Source: Planctomycetota bacterium
GTDB taxonomy: Bacteria > Planctomycetota > PLA2
Direction: 5' to 3'
Length of the DNA: 64,000 nucleotides
Assembly (NCBI GenBank): GCA_021776735.1
Contig: JAJFFH010000027.1
Coordinates: 310,001-374,000 of the forward strand
Part shown: positions 25,852 to 35,281 of the stretch, one piece after another
Layout: each line of letters begins with the position of its first letter
Position numbering within the stretch: the stretch's first letter is position 1
The notes under the pieces: generated by a model
What the model saw: only the letters and a program-made list of their open reading frames with translations
Told to the model about the DNA's origin: nothing
Database searches by the model: none
Position numbers and translations under genes: made by a program

Positions 25852-28244
25852 GGCGGGCGGAGCGTATCACGCGCGCGGCGGAAGGGACGGACGGCGATTT
25901 CGTTGCCCGGACCTGCGCGCAAGCGCAAGCAGCCGTGGCGGTCGGTGCGGACGATACGGCGAGCGCCGTACCCTGCTAGGGTCGATGCGTGCGCGCTTCG
26001 CGGGCCGGTTGAAACCACGAGAATGCGGGGCCGCACGGCGCGCCCGAGTGCCGCAGCCGCCGCGTTGCGGCCGCCGTGGTGGGGGGCCACGAGGACGGCC
26101 GCCGCGGAGTCGATCTGCTGCAGGTGCGCGACAAGCGCACGCGTGCCGATGGTCTCGCGATCCGCCGGCAAGACCGCGGCGAACGTACCTGCGCGATACA
26201 GCACGACCAGCGATCGGTTGTTTCGGCTCTCGCCGGCCAGGTCGGGTGCCGGTGCCAGGATTTGTATCCGAACGCCGTTGCCGCGAATCAGGTCGAGATC
26301 AGACACCGCGCGCCGTACCGGCACTCCGAACCGGTGGGCGCTAGCGAGAAGGGCGGCGGGCGGATCCGTTCCGATCCAGAGTTCGGCGACGGGGACGCGG
26401 GCCAGCACATCCGGAATCGCGTTCCAGTGGTCGGTGTCGGCGTGCGTGCAGACGACCGCGCGCAGACGGACGACCCCGAGGGCGCGGAGCGCCGGCAGAA
26501 TCGAGCGCCTGCCAACGCCCTGGCGTGAGCGGGACCCGGCGTCGACAAGCACATCGCGACCCGTGCCCGTGCGCAGCAGGATCGCCTGGCCGTGGCCCAC
26601 GTCAAGTGCCACCAATTCCGCCGGTGCCTCGCTTGCCGCGGACGAGACGTGGACGCCGACGAGAGCCGCGCTGCCGACTAGAGCGGGCAATGCCCAGCGC
26701 GGATACAGGCGAAGGGCACCGGTCGCGGCGAGCCAGATCCAGACCGCGAACAGCGGGAAGATCGGCAGGAACACGTAGGTCCCCGGCAGGTGCGACGCCG
26801 CGGATAGCAGATCACGCAGCGAAGCGAGCGCCCACGACGCGATCGGCGCCACGCCGGGAATGCCCAACGCGGCGAGACCGACGATGGGGAGTGCGAGTGC
26901 GACCAGCGGACCGACCGCGACGTTGATGAGGGGAGCGAGCGGCGTCACCGCGCCGAATTCGTACGCGACAACTCCCTGTGTCGCGCACGACGCCGCCAGT
27001 CCGACCGGAAACGCGGCGTACCAGTACCGCATTACGAAGAGCCGCACGCGCCGGTCGCGGCGCACCGCCGGAAACCGCGCGAGGAAACGATGCCGCTCAC
27101 TCCATGCGTCCCGCCAGCCGCTGGCGAGCCAGGCGATTCCGCCGGCCGCCAGAAACGACAGCCGAAAACCGAGGCGCGCAACATCCGCCGGATCAAACAG
27201 CGCAAGCAACAACGCCGCAGCGCCCAACGCGTTCCAGACATCCGGAGGCCGACCCCGCACGAGAGAGAGTCCGTAGAGCGCGACCATCAGCGCCGCGCGG
27301 CGGATCGGCGGTCCCGCACCGGCGATCGGTACATAGGCCGCGGCAAAGAGCAGTGTTGTCAGGGCGGCGGCGCGCGGGCCCGCACCCAGGGATCGAAGGA
27401 GTAGATGCAGGCAGCCCGCCAACAAGACGAGATGCATGCCGGAGATCGCGAGCATGTGCAGCGTGCCGGTGCGCTCGAACGAGAGTCGGTCTGCGTCAGT
27501 CACCCCCGACCGAAGTCCCAGCAGGAGTGCTGACGCCAGCGGCGCGATGTCGGGGGGCAGATCACGGTACAGACGCCGCGCCGCTGCCTGGCGCGCTCGA
27601 TAGAGCCACAGGCGCGGGCCCGTGGGTGCAGCCAAGACTCGTTCCACGTTTCGCGGCGTCCGTAGTTGTGCACGGAAGGCGACCCCTCGGCGCGCCAGCG
27701 CGAGTCGCCGATCGGTCTCGCCGGGGTTGGTCGGTCCGGCGGGAACATAGAACCGTCCCGTCACGACCGCCCGGGCACCCGGCGCAAGCCAGTTAGGCAA
27801 CGACCCCGGCCAGGCGCAAAACACGCCGATTCCGTCCGTGGTGCGACCCTCGAGCCACGCCCGATCACGAAACGGCACGCCTTGGCACCTGCCGACAACA
27901 AGTTCGCAACGAGCCACCCGGGGCGGGCCGCGCGGCCACTTTCGCTGGACGGCTTCGACGTGCGCGACCCGCCGAACGAGAGTTCGTCCGGCACTGTATC
28001 CAGCGACTGCGGCCAGCAAGATGACCGCCCACACACCGCCGGAGGTCGCTCCAAGCGGGTTGGCCCGGCGGTTTCCGGCAAGGACCGCCCATCCCCTCCA
28101 GCCAATCCAGAGAAGGCCGAGGCTTGCCAGTGCGGCCAGCCCGGCCGGAGCCGGCGCGAGGCGTTCGGCTACTTCGACACCGCCGACGGCGGCAAGGCCG
28201 GAGAGGGCGAGCAAGCGGCGAAAACCCGGGCGGGAAGGGCTCAT
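25848..28244 (-). CDS. comEC: ComEC/Rec2-family DNA uptake channel
   Basis: 798 residues. It forms the inner-membrane channel for single-stranded DNA in natural transformation. The order is N-terminal membrane segments, a soluble OB-like segment (residues 90-180), the Competence domain with many membrane helices (the conserved HMLAISGMHLVLLAG segment near residue 270 is diagnostic), and a C-terminal metallo-beta-lactamase domain (VALDVGHGQAILLRTG, VVCTHADTDHWNAI, LVAPHHGG), proposed to degrade the non-transforming strand. Length is typical. AAGGGG lies just before the ATG. A dispersed-element near-copy sits in the last codons. Confidence 0.92.
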   Translation of the reverse strand: MSPSRPGFRRLLALSGLAAVGGVEVAERLAPAPAGLAALASLGLLWIGWRGWAVLAGNRRANPLGATSGGVWAVILLAAVAGYSAGRTLVRRVAHVEAVQRKWPRGPPRVARCELVVGRCQGVPFRDRAWLEGRTTDGIGVFCAWPGSLPNWLAPGARAVVTGRFYVPAGPTNPGETDRRLALARRGVAFRAQLRTPRNVERVLAAPTGPRLWLYRARQAAARRLYRDLPPDIAPLASALLLGLRSGVTDADRLSFERTGTLHMLAISGMHLVLLAGCLHLLLRSLGAGPRAAALTTLLFAAAYVPIAGAGPPIRRAALMVALYGLSLVRGRPPDVWNALGAAALLLALFDPADVARLGFRLSFLAAGGIAWLASGWRDAWSERHRFLARFPAVRRDRRVRLFVMRYWYAAFPVGLAASCATQGVVAYEFGAVTPLAPLINVAVGPLVALALPIVGLAALGIPGVAPIASWALASLRDLLSAASHLPGTYVFLPIFPLFAVWIWLAATGALRLYPRWALPALVGSAALVGVHVSSAASEAPAELVALDVGHGQAILLRTGTGRDVLVDAGSRSRQGVGRRSILPALRALGVVRLRAVVCTHADTDHWNAIPDVLARVPVAELWIGTDPPAALLASAHRFGVPVRRAVSDLDLIRGNGVRIQILAPAPDLAGESRNNRSLVVLYRAGTFAAVLPADRETIGTRALVAHLQQIDSAAAVLVAPHHGGRNAAAAALGRAVRPRILVVSTGPRSAHASTLAGYGARRIVRTDRHGCLRLRAGPGNEIAVRPFRRARDTLRPP
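25887..25898 (+). repeat. dispersed element, 12-base copy
   Basis: ACGGACGGCGAT followed by T instead of G. It lies in the last codons of comEC (encoding IAVR in that frame) close to the start of the HEAT-cyclophilin gene. Confidence 0.6.
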
Positions 28245-28338
28245 CTACCCCTTAGTCGCAAAGGGTGTCACGGGCGGCGGACCCGCGGCGTGAAAGATTT
28301 GGCTTGAGCCGGGGGTTTTGGGGACGTATCAAAAAAAA

Positions 28339-30216
28339 ATGAAGTGGTCACTTTCGCGCTCCCGCACTCCCCTTCCCGCCGCCCTGCCCTACTCTGTTCT
28401 GACTTTGGCCCTCGGCCTGCTCTTCATCGCTCCGCTCATCCGTGCGGAGAGCGCGGGAGCCCCCACGGCGGAGGCCGCGGCGATGTTGACCCACGTCAAG
28501 AAGCTGTCCGGGGAGGCCTGGGAGGGACGCGGCAGCGGCTCGAAAGGGGAGCAGGCAGCTACGAACTACATCGCGGCGCATTTTCGATCTCTCGGGTTTG
28601 AGCCGGCCGGCGAAAACGGGACGTGGTTTCAAGATGTCGCCATGAACGGCCCGTTTTCGATCGGCCCAAAGAGCGAGCTGACCGTGTTGGGCGACGCCGG
28701 ACTGTCGTTTGGCCTCGAAACCGAGTTCCGCCCGTTTTCCTCCTCGGCGACGGCGGCCGCCGAGGGCGAATTGGTCTTCGCCGGCTACGGCATCGCGGCG
28801 AAGGATCTGTACGACGACTACGACGGGCTCGATGTTGCGGGCCGGATCGTCGTCGCGTTGCGTGGCGCACCGCTGGTGCGCGGCTGGTCCGGAAACCGGC
28901 CGGTGCGCGCCCATGCTCCGTTCGTCGAGAAGCTGAAAACGGCGCAGGCGCGCGGCGCAGTCGGTGTGATCATCGTCAACGATCCCCGCAGCTTCCCGGC
29001 GCGAGTCAAGGGGAAGCCGACACCGCGCCGGTGGCGACCCGACAGTCTCGTGCGCCAAAACATCGGCGGAGAAGCTGCAATCCCGTTCGTCCACCTGACG
29101 CTCGCCGCAGGCCGCAAGCTGTTCTCCGCGGCATTCGCCAAGGGAATCGACAAGCTCGAGACGGCGATCCTGTCGGGCGGCGATGGCGCGCCCCGGCCGG
29201 CTTCGCGCGGGAGTCGCGTGCGCGTGCGGCTATCGGCAGAGGTGCAGCGCAAGGTCCTCAAGGGCCGCAACGTCTGCGCCCTGCTGCGCGCGGGCGCGCC
29301 GGATGCGATCGACGAGTTCGTGGTCGTCGGCGCACACCACGATCACCTCGGGCGGGGCCAGCAGGGTTCCCTGGCGCGCTCGCGCAAGGAGCGCACGGAG
29401 ATTCACAACGGTGCGGACGACAACGGATCAGGCACCGCCGGCTGTCTGGAGGTCGCGCGCATCCTCGCCCCGCTGCGCGGTCGTCTGCGCCGCTCGATCC
29501 TGTTCATCACCTTCACCGGCGAGGAGCGCGGCCTCCTCGGGTCGCGCCACTACTGCGACAAGCCGACGATCCCGCTGGCCAAGACGGTTGCCATGCTCAA
29601 CATGGACATGATCGGGCGGCGTGAAACGCGACCCCTGTTCGTCGGCGGCGTCAAGACATCGCCGTCCTTCGGCTCCCTCATCGAGAGCCACGCCAAGGAA
29701 CTGGACCTCCCGGTCCAACTCGGCGATGGCGGCCTCGCCCCGAGCGACAACACGTCGTTTTATCGCAAGCGGCTGCCGGTGCTCTTCTTCTTCACCGGCC
29801 TGCATCGCGACTACCACCGCCCGAGTGACGACTGGGAAAAGCTCGACACGGCGAGCATGCAAAAGATCGCGAGCCTCTGCGCGCGAACCGCGCTCGACGT
29901 CGCGAACTTGAAGGAGCGTCCGAAGTTCGTACGCGCCGACCAGGGCGGCAACGGCCCGCCGCGTGCGATCCTCGGTATCAACGTCGGTCGCGGCGAGGGC
30001 GGCGTCGGCGTCGCGTCGGCGCGGCCGGGCGGCCCCGCGGTCGGTGCGGGCGTGCAAACGGGGGATGTGATTCTGGCCATCGACGGCAAAAAAACCCCGG
30101 ACATCGCGCGGCTCCGGACGATTATGCGCAACCTGCGCATCGGCCAAAAAATCAAACTGAGCATCCGCCGCGGAGCACAGACCCTGGAGATCGAATTGAA
30201 GCTCGGCCGGGGCTGA
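28339..30216 (+). CDS. secreted M28-family aminopeptidase with PA and PDZ domains
   Basis: 625 residues. Signal peptide/anchor (SVLTLALGLLFIAPLIRA) from ATG 28339, which follows a run of nine A. A protease-associated domain covers about residues 100-260. The M28 binuclear zinc site is complete: His in VVGAHHDHLGRG, Asp in HNGADDNGSGT, catalytic/ligand Glu in FTGEERGLLGS, Asp in NMDMIG, and His in HRDYHRPSDDW. A PDZ domain closes the protein (GGPAVGAGVQTGDVILAIDG). It cleaves N-terminal residues of peptides in the periplasm. It is transcribed divergently from comEC across a 94-bp gap. Confidence 0.9.
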   Translation: MKWSLSRSRTPLPAALPYSVLTLALGLLFIAPLIRAESAGAPTAEAAAMLTHVKKLSGEAWEGRGSGSKGEQAATNYIAAHFRSLGFEPAGENGTWFQDVAMNGPFSIGPKSELTVLGDAGLSFGLETEFRPFSSSATAAAEGELVFAGYGIAAKDLYDDYDGLDVAGRIVVALRGAPLVRGWSGNRPVRAHAPFVEKLKTAQARGAVGVIIVNDPRSFPARVKGKPTPRRWRPDSLVRQNIGGEAAIPFVHLTLAAGRKLFSAAFAKGIDKLETAILSGGDGAPRPASRGSRVRVRLSAEVQRKVLKGRNVCALLRAGAPDAIDEFVVVGAHHDHLGRGQQGSLARSRKERTEIHNGADDNGSGTAGCLEVARILAPLRGRLRRSILFITFTGEERGLLGSRHYCDKPTIPLAKTVAMLNMDMIGRRETRPLFVGGVKTSPSFGSLIESHAKELDLPVQLGDGGLAPSDNTSFYRKRLPVLFFFTGLHRDYHRPSDDWEKLDTASMQKIASLCARTALDVANLKERPKFVRADQGGNGPPRAILGINVGRGEGGVGVASARPGGPAVGAGVQTGDVILAIDGKKTPDIARLRTIMRNLRIGQKIKLSIRRGAQTLEIELKLGRG

Positions 30217-30263
30217 TGCGGCCCCGTTACGCAAGATAACGAAAAGAGATCCCCTCCCTCTCT

Positions 30264-30269
30264 TATCCT
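30264..30269 (+). promoter_or_regulatory. -10 box for the LptD-like gene, leaderless spacing
   Basis: TATCCT with 8 bases to ATG 30278. No ribosome site is visible. Confidence 0.4.
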
Positions 30270-30277
30270 CGCGCCGG

Positions 30278-33121
30278 ATGTCCGCACGGATTTCGGTGTT
30301 CCTGTTCGCCCTTGGGGCGATCATCGCAGCAGTAGCCTACGGACGGCGATGCTTGCGAAAGCCGCCTGCGGCGCCTTTCGCTAGCGGGGCGAACATCCTT
30401 CTTGGCCGTGTGCGTATCGGGCCCCCGAACCCCGGTTCCGCCCACGGGCCCGCGCCCGAGGCCTCGGCGTTACAACCCGCCGAGGCGTTCGCGTTCACGA
30501 ACGAAGTTCACGTAGCCGCGGGTGCCGGCGGACCAGGACTGGCGCGCGCGCAACGGCTACTCGCCCCCGCCCCCCCCGAACCCGACTCCGGCCCCGATCC
30601 CGCGGCAGCACCGCCCACCTGCGGGCGCGTGAAGAAAGAATACGGAGGGCCCCGGAGGGCCACCGAAAACGAACGAGGAAGGTTCGAACCCGACCGGGAA
30701 GAATTCAGGACCGTTGCCGAAGCGTTTACGTTCACGAACGAGGTTCACGTAGCTGCGGGTGCCGTTGGACGCGGACTGGTGCGAGTGCAACCTCTTCTGG
30801 CCCCCGCCCCCCCCAAACCCGACCCCGAACCCGACCCCGAACCCGACGCGTCGCGCCATAGCGCCGAAGGCGCGACGGCGGACGGCGAGCGCATTCTCTT
30901 TCTCCGGGAGTTCCGGCATATCGAGGAGCTGTCGTCGGAGAAGGCCGGGAAGGCGTTCGCCATTCTCGGGCGCGTCACGGTCGATGTGCCCGGGGTGTTT
31001 ACCGTGCGCGCGGCGCGCATGGTGTTGTGGCTGCATCCGGACGCCGACCGGTTGGCGCTCAAGCTCATCCGCGAGCTGCGCGGGGCCGATGCCGGCGTGC
31101 CGCTGTGGGCTGTGCGGGCGGTCTACGCCGAGGGCGGTCGGGTCCCGGCGATGTTTCATACCGAGGGCCGCGCGTTTTCCTGCGCGTCGCTTTACTACGA
31201 TTTCGAGCATCATCGAGGCGTGATTCTCGACGCGTCGCTGCGGCTGAGGCGGGCAACCGACCGGACGCTGGCACCGGACCTGGTCCTGCGCGCGAAACGG
31301 TTCGACAGCAAGGAGCCCGGCTCCTGGACGGCGCGCGATGTCACGCTGTTTTCCTCGAACTATCACCGCCACGAGGTCGTCGTGCAGGTCGATCGCGTGG
31401 AGTTGAAGGATCCCGGGGTCCGCGACGCGCTGCGCGACCTGACGCGATTGCGCGCGCGCGGCTATCGCGACGGCAAGGGACCGACGCGCGCCGAGCTCGA
31501 CGCCGTTGCCGCGCGCCTCGCGCAGGCCGGCACAGCGATCGGGCCCAAGCGTATGTCTCTGTACGGGATCACGGGCCGTGCGTACGGTCGGCCGGTGGTG
31601 CGTTGGAAAAAACTCGACGCCCGCGGCGAAGATATCCTGCCCTTGCGGCTGGAAGCGGACGTAGGGGGGCGGGGGCAGCTTGGTACGGGCGCGCGCCTCG
31701 CTGTTGGCCTCAGAAAAAAGCCGTTCGGCTGGCTTGTCGGCGCGGGATATCACAACGGACGCGGTCCGATCATCGACATCGAAACGGAACTCGATACCGG
31801 TGCGGTGCGCGGACGTTCGTTCGGTGTGTTCATTCACGACCACGGCGCGGACCGCGGCATCGTTCCGCCCACTCGCGATCGGTTCTTCTTGCAGCACCGC
31901 TACCGGTGGGAGATTTCCGACACCTGGCGGCTGGATGGCGAGTGGTCCGACCTAAGCGACGCGCAGTGGCTGCGCACGATCGATGAGCGCGAGTTCAAGG
32001 AAGGCAAGGATCAGGAAACGCTGCTGTATCTGCGCCGACGGGGGCGACAGACCTACTTCACGCTCACCGCCAAAGCTCGTGCGATCGGTTTTGCCGACGT
32101 GCTGGAGGAATCGCCTCGCGCCGCCCTGCATCTGCCCGTACTGACGCTGTACGACGGCGATGCGTTCTCGGTGCAGCTGGCGGGCGCCATCGAAGCCGGC
32201 AACCTGCGTCACCGCCGGGGCGTTGGCTTCCCCTTGCCCGGGTTTCGCACAGCGAGGGTCGATGCGGACCCGACGCTGTCATTGCTGATTCCGGTGGGGC
32301 CCGTGCGCATCATTCCGTTTACGGAGCTGCGTCTGACGGCGTGGGAGAACGCGCTGGACGGCGAATCCGCGGGCCGCTTCGCGGGGACGGCGGGCGTGCG
32401 GATCGATCTCTTGTTGTCGCGCTGGCATGGACCCGTGCGCCATGTGATGAACCTCAGCCTCGAGTACACCGATCTCTTCGAGGTCACCGAGACGGCGTCG
32501 TCGCTGTTTCCGCTCGACGACGTGGACCGTCTCACGCCCTTTGAAAGCATCGCCGTCCGTTGGCGACATCGTCTTCAGCGCGAGGGACGAAACGGGATCG
32601 AGGAGTATCTGAGCCTCGAGCTGTTGGGCGTATGGTTTCCCGGCGGCGAGCGGCCGCTCGGACGGACCGGCGACGGACTGTTCGAGGCGGATCTCGAGTG
32701 GACCGTGCGTGACGGGTTGCACTTGTCCGCGTTTTCGGAGTTCGATCTCGAACGCGGGACGCTGGATACGGCGTCGATCACCGCGTACTGGCAGGCGCGT
32801 CCGCGGGTCCGTGTCGTCTCCGGCGTGCGCCACCTCGAGGGGGATTCCGACATCTGGACCGGATCCGTTGAGTTCGAGGTCGATACGCGTTGGCGCATCG
32901 TCACGTTCAGCCAGTTCGACTTCAAGAACGGGGACGGGCTCGACCAGGGCGTACTGATTCAGCGCCTCGGCAAGACTGCGGTCGTCGGCGTACGGGTCTC
33001 GTACGACCCGGGCGACAACGACCTGAGCTTCGGACTCAAGCTGGACCTGTTGGAGAAGTTCCTCCAGAGAAAGCGCACGCGGCAGGGCTGGAATCCACGC
33101 GGCCGGATCGGCTGGAAGTAG
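30278..33121 (+). CDS. OstA/LptD-like outer-membrane protein
   Basis: 947 residues. A signal or anchor segment (ISVFLFALGAIIAAVAYG) is followed by a Pro-rich region of about 180 residues containing two copies of a 45-residue module (FTNEVHVAAGAGG... and FTNEVHVAAGAVG..., both ending in APAPP.PD). About residues 205-440 read like an OstA/LptA-type beta-jellyroll (FAILGRVTVDVPGVFTVRAA, MVLWLHPDADRLALKL, YYDFEHHRGVILDASL). The last 500 residues are strand-rich with aromatic turns, like a beta-barrel (ISDTWRLDGEWSDLSDAQWL; QFDFKNGDGLDQGVLIQR). This order is that of LptD, which inserts lipopolysaccharide, but the similarity is by pattern only. It ends one base before coaD. Confidence 0.6.
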   Translation: MSARISVFLFALGAIIAAVAYGRRCLRKPPAAPFASGANILLGRVRIGPPNPGSAHGPAPEASALQPAEAFAFTNEVHVAAGAGGPGLARAQRLLAPAPPEPDSGPDPAAAPPTCGRVKKEYGGPRRATENERGRFEPDREEFRTVAEAFTFTNEVHVAAGAVGRGLVRVQPLLAPAPPKPDPEPDPEPDASRHSAEGATADGERILFLREFRHIEELSSEKAGKAFAILGRVTVDVPGVFTVRAARMVLWLHPDADRLALKLIRELRGADAGVPLWAVRAVYAEGGRVPAMFHTEGRAFSCASLYYDFEHHRGVILDASLRLRRATDRTLAPDLVLRAKRFDSKEPGSWTARDVTLFSSNYHRHEVVVQVDRVELKDPGVRDALRDLTRLRARGYRDGKGPTRAELDAVAARLAQAGTAIGPKRMSLYGITGRAYGRPVVRWKKLDARGEDILPLRLEADVGGRGQLGTGARLAVGLRKKPFGWLVGAGYHNGRGPIIDIETELDTGAVRGRSFGVFIHDHGADRGIVPPTRDRFFLQHRYRWEISDTWRLDGEWSDLSDAQWLRTIDEREFKEGKDQETLLYLRRRGRQTYFTLTAKARAIGFADVLEESPRAALHLPVLTLYDGDAFSVQLAGAIEAGNLRHRRGVGFPLPGFRTARVDADPTLSLLIPVGPVRIIPFTELRLTAWENALDGESAGRFAGTAGVRIDLLLSRWHGPVRHVMNLSLEYTDLFEVTETASSLFPLDDVDRLTPFESIAVRWRHRLQREGRNGIEEYLSLELLGVWFPGGERPLGRTGDGLFEADLEWTVRDGLHLSAFSEFDLERGTLDTASITAYWQARPRVRVVSGVRHLEGDSDIWTGSVEFEVDTRWRIVTFSQFDFKNGDGLDQGVLIQRLGKTAVVGVRVSYDPGDNDLSFGLKLDLLEKFLQRKRTRQGWNPRGRIGWK
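30339..30351 (+). repeat. dispersed element ACGGACGGCGATG, copy 6
   Basis: Exact 13-mer preceded by AGCCT, at the 5' end of the LptD-like gene. Its downstream bases (CTT, CGAAA, CCGCCTGCGG, CTAGC in order) resemble those after the copy at 58578. Confidence 0.8.
30493..30516 (+). repeat. LptD-like N-terminal module, copy A core
   Basis: The core GTTCACGAACGAAGTTCACG plus TAGC opens a roughly 100-base unit that recurs at 30730. The two units encode near-identical protein modules. Confidence 0.75.
30564..30577 (-). repeat. G8-C-G5 tract
   Basis: C5-G-C8 on the + strand, at the end of module A; encodes APAPP. Confidence 0.6.
30730..30753 (+). repeat. LptD-like N-terminal module, copy B core
   Basis: Second copy of the core, differing at one base (GAGG for GAAG). 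The surrounding unit keeps the same order, including the C5-G-C8 end. Confidence 0.75.
30801..30814 (-). repeat. G8-C-G5 tract
   Basis: C5-G-C8 on the + strand, at the end of module B. Confidence 0.6.
31664..31675 (+). repeat. G6-C-G5 tract
   Basis: Inside the LptD-like gene, in frame (VGGRGQ). Confidence 0.55.
32548..32560 (-). repeat. dispersed element core inside a gene
   Basis: Exact 13-mer on the - strand within the LptD-like coding sequence (reads SIAVRW). The upstream AGC is not kept (CGC). It may be a codon-driven match. Confidence 0.5.
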
Positions 33122-33122
33122 A

Positions 33123-33611
33123 ATGACGGGTGTGAGGGTTGCGCTCTATCCCGGCACGTTCGATCCGTTTACGAACGGGCATCTCGACATCCTGCGGCGT
33201 GGCGCAGCCCTGTTTGATCGCGTCGTGGTGGCCGTCGGCGCGCGGCTCGGCAAGCAGATGCTGTTTGAGGCCGCGGAGCGCGTTCGGCTGATCGAGGAGT
33301 CCGCGGCGGCGGCCGGGCTCAAGAACATCGCCGTCCTTGGCTTTGACGGACTGGTTTCCGGTTTCGCGCGCGCGCAGGCGGCAACCGTCTTGTTGCGCGG
33401 CGTTCGAAACAGCGCGGACTACGAGTACGAGGCCGTCATGGCCACCACGAACGCCAAGCTCGCGCCCGGACTCGAGACGGTGTTTTTGGTCGCACGGCCC
33501 GAAGTCGCGTTCTTGTCGTCGAGCCTGATCAAGGAGGTCGTGCGCGCGGGCGGAGCGGCGGACGAATTCGTGCCGGCGCCGGTGGCTGCGGCGCTGCGAG
33601 CCCGCTCGTGA
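33123..33611 (+). CDS. coaD: phosphopantetheine adenylyltransferase
   Basis: 162 residues, typical for CoaD. It transfers AMP from ATP to 4'-phosphopantetheine in coenzyme A synthesis, cytosolic hexamer. The nucleotidyltransferase motifs are complete: YPGTFDPFTNGHLDIL at the N-terminus (TxGH, with Asn-Gly-His), LLRGVRNSADYEYE mid-protein, and SSSLIKEV (ISSS-like) near the C-terminus. It starts one base after the stop of the LptD-like gene and is likely in the same transcript. Confidence 0.95.
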   Translation: MTGVRVALYPGTFDPFTNGHLDILRRGAALFDRVVVAVGARLGKQMLFEAAERVRLIEESAAAAGLKNIAVLGFDGLVSGFARAQAATVLLRGVRNSADYEYEAVMATTNAKLAPGLETVFLVARPEVAFLSSSLIKEVVRAGGAADEFVPAPVAAALRARS

Positions 33612-33616
33612 CGTGG

Positions 33617-33622
33617 TACGCT
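33617..33622 (+). promoter_or_regulatory. -10 box for oppA, leaderless spacing
   Basis: TACGCT with 8 bases to ATG 33631. No ribosome site is visible. Confidence 0.4.
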
Positions 33623-33630
33623 CCCGCGCG

Positions 33631-35271
33631 ATGAGAACGATTCCGGCACTCCTGCTGCTCAGCCTCGTGGTCTGGGCCGACGATCCGTTCGGCAGTGCGT
33701 GGAAAAAAGTCCACGAGCCCGAGGACGACTCCTGGAAGAGCGTCAAGCAAGAGCTGATCTTCAACAACTCATCGGAACCCGAGACGCTCGATCCGGCAAT
33801 CATGACCGGTGTTCCGGAACACACCCTCGCACTCGGGCTCTATGAGGGCCTCGTGTCGCAGGATCCCGAGACGCTTGTGCCGCGACCGGGTGTGGCGAGC
33901 CGTTGGACCGTGAGCGAAGACGGCCTCGTCTACGCATTCAAGCTGCGCAAGAACGCGAAGTGGAGCAACGGAGCACCGGTAACCGGGGAGGACTTTCGCT
34001 GGAGCTGGTACCGGGCCCTGACGACGATCGATTGCGACTACGCGTATCTCTTCTACTGCATCGAAGGTGCCGAAGCGTTTCACAGGGCGTTCGCGAAGAA
34101 CCCGAAGGCGAAGCCCTCATACGAGGAGTTCCAGGCCAAGGTCAAGGTCGTGGCGGGCGAAGGCACGTTCTCCGTGACCCTCCGTTCGCCGACTTCGTAC
34201 TTTCTCGACCTGTGTGCGTTCGAGACCTTCATGCCGGTGCACCGGAAGACGGTGGAGAAGCACGGCGACCGGTGGACGTTCGGTGGGAATTGGGTTGGCA
34301 ACGGCCCGTTCCTTCTCGCGAGTTGGGAACGTCGCAAGCACATCATCATGACGCCGAATCCGCACTACTGGGACGCCCGCTTCGTGAAGCTCAAGAAGAT
34401 CACGGCACTGCCCATCGACGAGAAGGACACTTCCTACCGCAAGTTCACGCAGGGCGAGGTCCATTGGATCAAATCCGTCCCGATCGCCAAGATCGACGAG
34501 GCGCGTCGCAAGCCCGAATACTTCGTCGCGCCGTACCTCGGTTCATATTTCTATCGGGTCAACACCACGAGGAAACACCTGAAGGACAAGCGGGTGCGCC
34601 AGGCACTTTCGCTCGCGATCAACCGGAAGTCGCTTACTCGCGACGTGACGCGCGCGGGCCAGATTCCGGCGCCGTACTTCTGTCCGCCGATCCGCGCGGC
34701 GGCGTTCACACCCGTCGCCGGTTGGTCGTACGACGTCGATCGCGCGCGGGCGCTGATGGAGGCGGCGAGCTATCCAAACGGCAAGGGATTCCCGAAGCTC
34801 ACGATCTTCTACAACACCGACGAAGACCACAAGAAGGTCGCCGAGCGGGTCGCGCAGATGTGGCGGGAGAATCTCGGTATCAAGGTCGCGCTGCAGAACT
34901 CGGAGTGGAAGGTCTACCTCAAGGACGTCGAGAGGCTGGATTACGACATCGCGCGGGCTGGCTGGATCGGCGACTACACCGATCCCATGACGTTCATGGA
35001 CATGTGGCTCAAGGACGGCGGCAACAACAACACCGGTTGGAGTTCGGAAAAGTACGACGCGCTCATTCGGGCGGCTGGAAAGGAAATCGACCTCAAGAAG
35101 CGGGCGGACTTGTTCCGCAAGGCCGAGTCCATCCTGATCGAGGACGAGTTTCCGATCATTCCGATCTACATCTACGTGAACCAGGGGATGCGGGTAGATA
35201 ACCTCCTGGGCTGGTACGAGAACGTGCGCGACCTGCACCCGTTCCAGTACATGTACTTCGAGCCGAAATAG
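33631..35271 (+). CDS. oppA: oligopeptide ABC transporter substrate-binding protein
   Basis: 546 residues, secreted (MRTIPALLLLSLVVWA). Family 5 solute-binding protein of the OppA/DppA type that captures peptides in the periplasm. The early signature FNNSSEPETLDPAIMTG, then YEGLVSQDPET and AESWTVSEDGLVYAFKLRKNAKWSNG-like segment, is characteristic. The body reads KDKRVRQALSLAINRKSL, and the end is PIIPIYIYVNQGMRVDNLLG. No lipobox Cys is present, so it is probably soluble. First gene of oppABCDF, 10 bases before oppB. Confidence 0.92.
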   Translation: MRTIPALLLLSLVVWADDPFGSAWKKVHEPEDDSWKSVKQELIFNNSSEPETLDPAIMTGVPEHTLALGLYEGLVSQDPETLVPRPGVASRWTVSEDGLVYAFKLRKNAKWSNGAPVTGEDFRWSWYRALTTIDCDYAYLFYCIEGAEAFHRAFAKNPKAKPSYEEFQAKVKVVAGEGTFSVTLRSPTSYFLDLCAFETFMPVHRKTVEKHGDRWTFGGNWVGNGPFLLASWERRKHIIMTPNPHYWDARFVKLKKITALPIDEKDTSYRKFTQGEVHWIKSVPIAKIDEARRKPEYFVAPYLGSYFYRVNTTRKHLKDKRVRQALSLAINRKSLTRDVTRAGQIPAPYFCPPIRAAAFTPVAGWSYDVDRARALMEAASYPNGKGFPKLTIFYNTDEDHKKVAERVAQMWRENLGIKVALQNSEWKVYLKDVERLDYDIARAGWIGDYTDPMTFMDMWLKDGGNNNTGWSSEKYDALIRAAGKEIDLKKRADLFRKAESILIEDEFPIIPIYIYVNQGMRVDNLLGWYENVRDLHPFQYMYFEPK

Positions 35272-35281
35272 GCTCGATCGC

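Noticed and set aside
29651..33337. Further copies of the dispersed element within genes (29651, 33325)
   Set aside because: They match 12 of 13 bases but encode IAVL-like stretches in frame, so codon use explains them.
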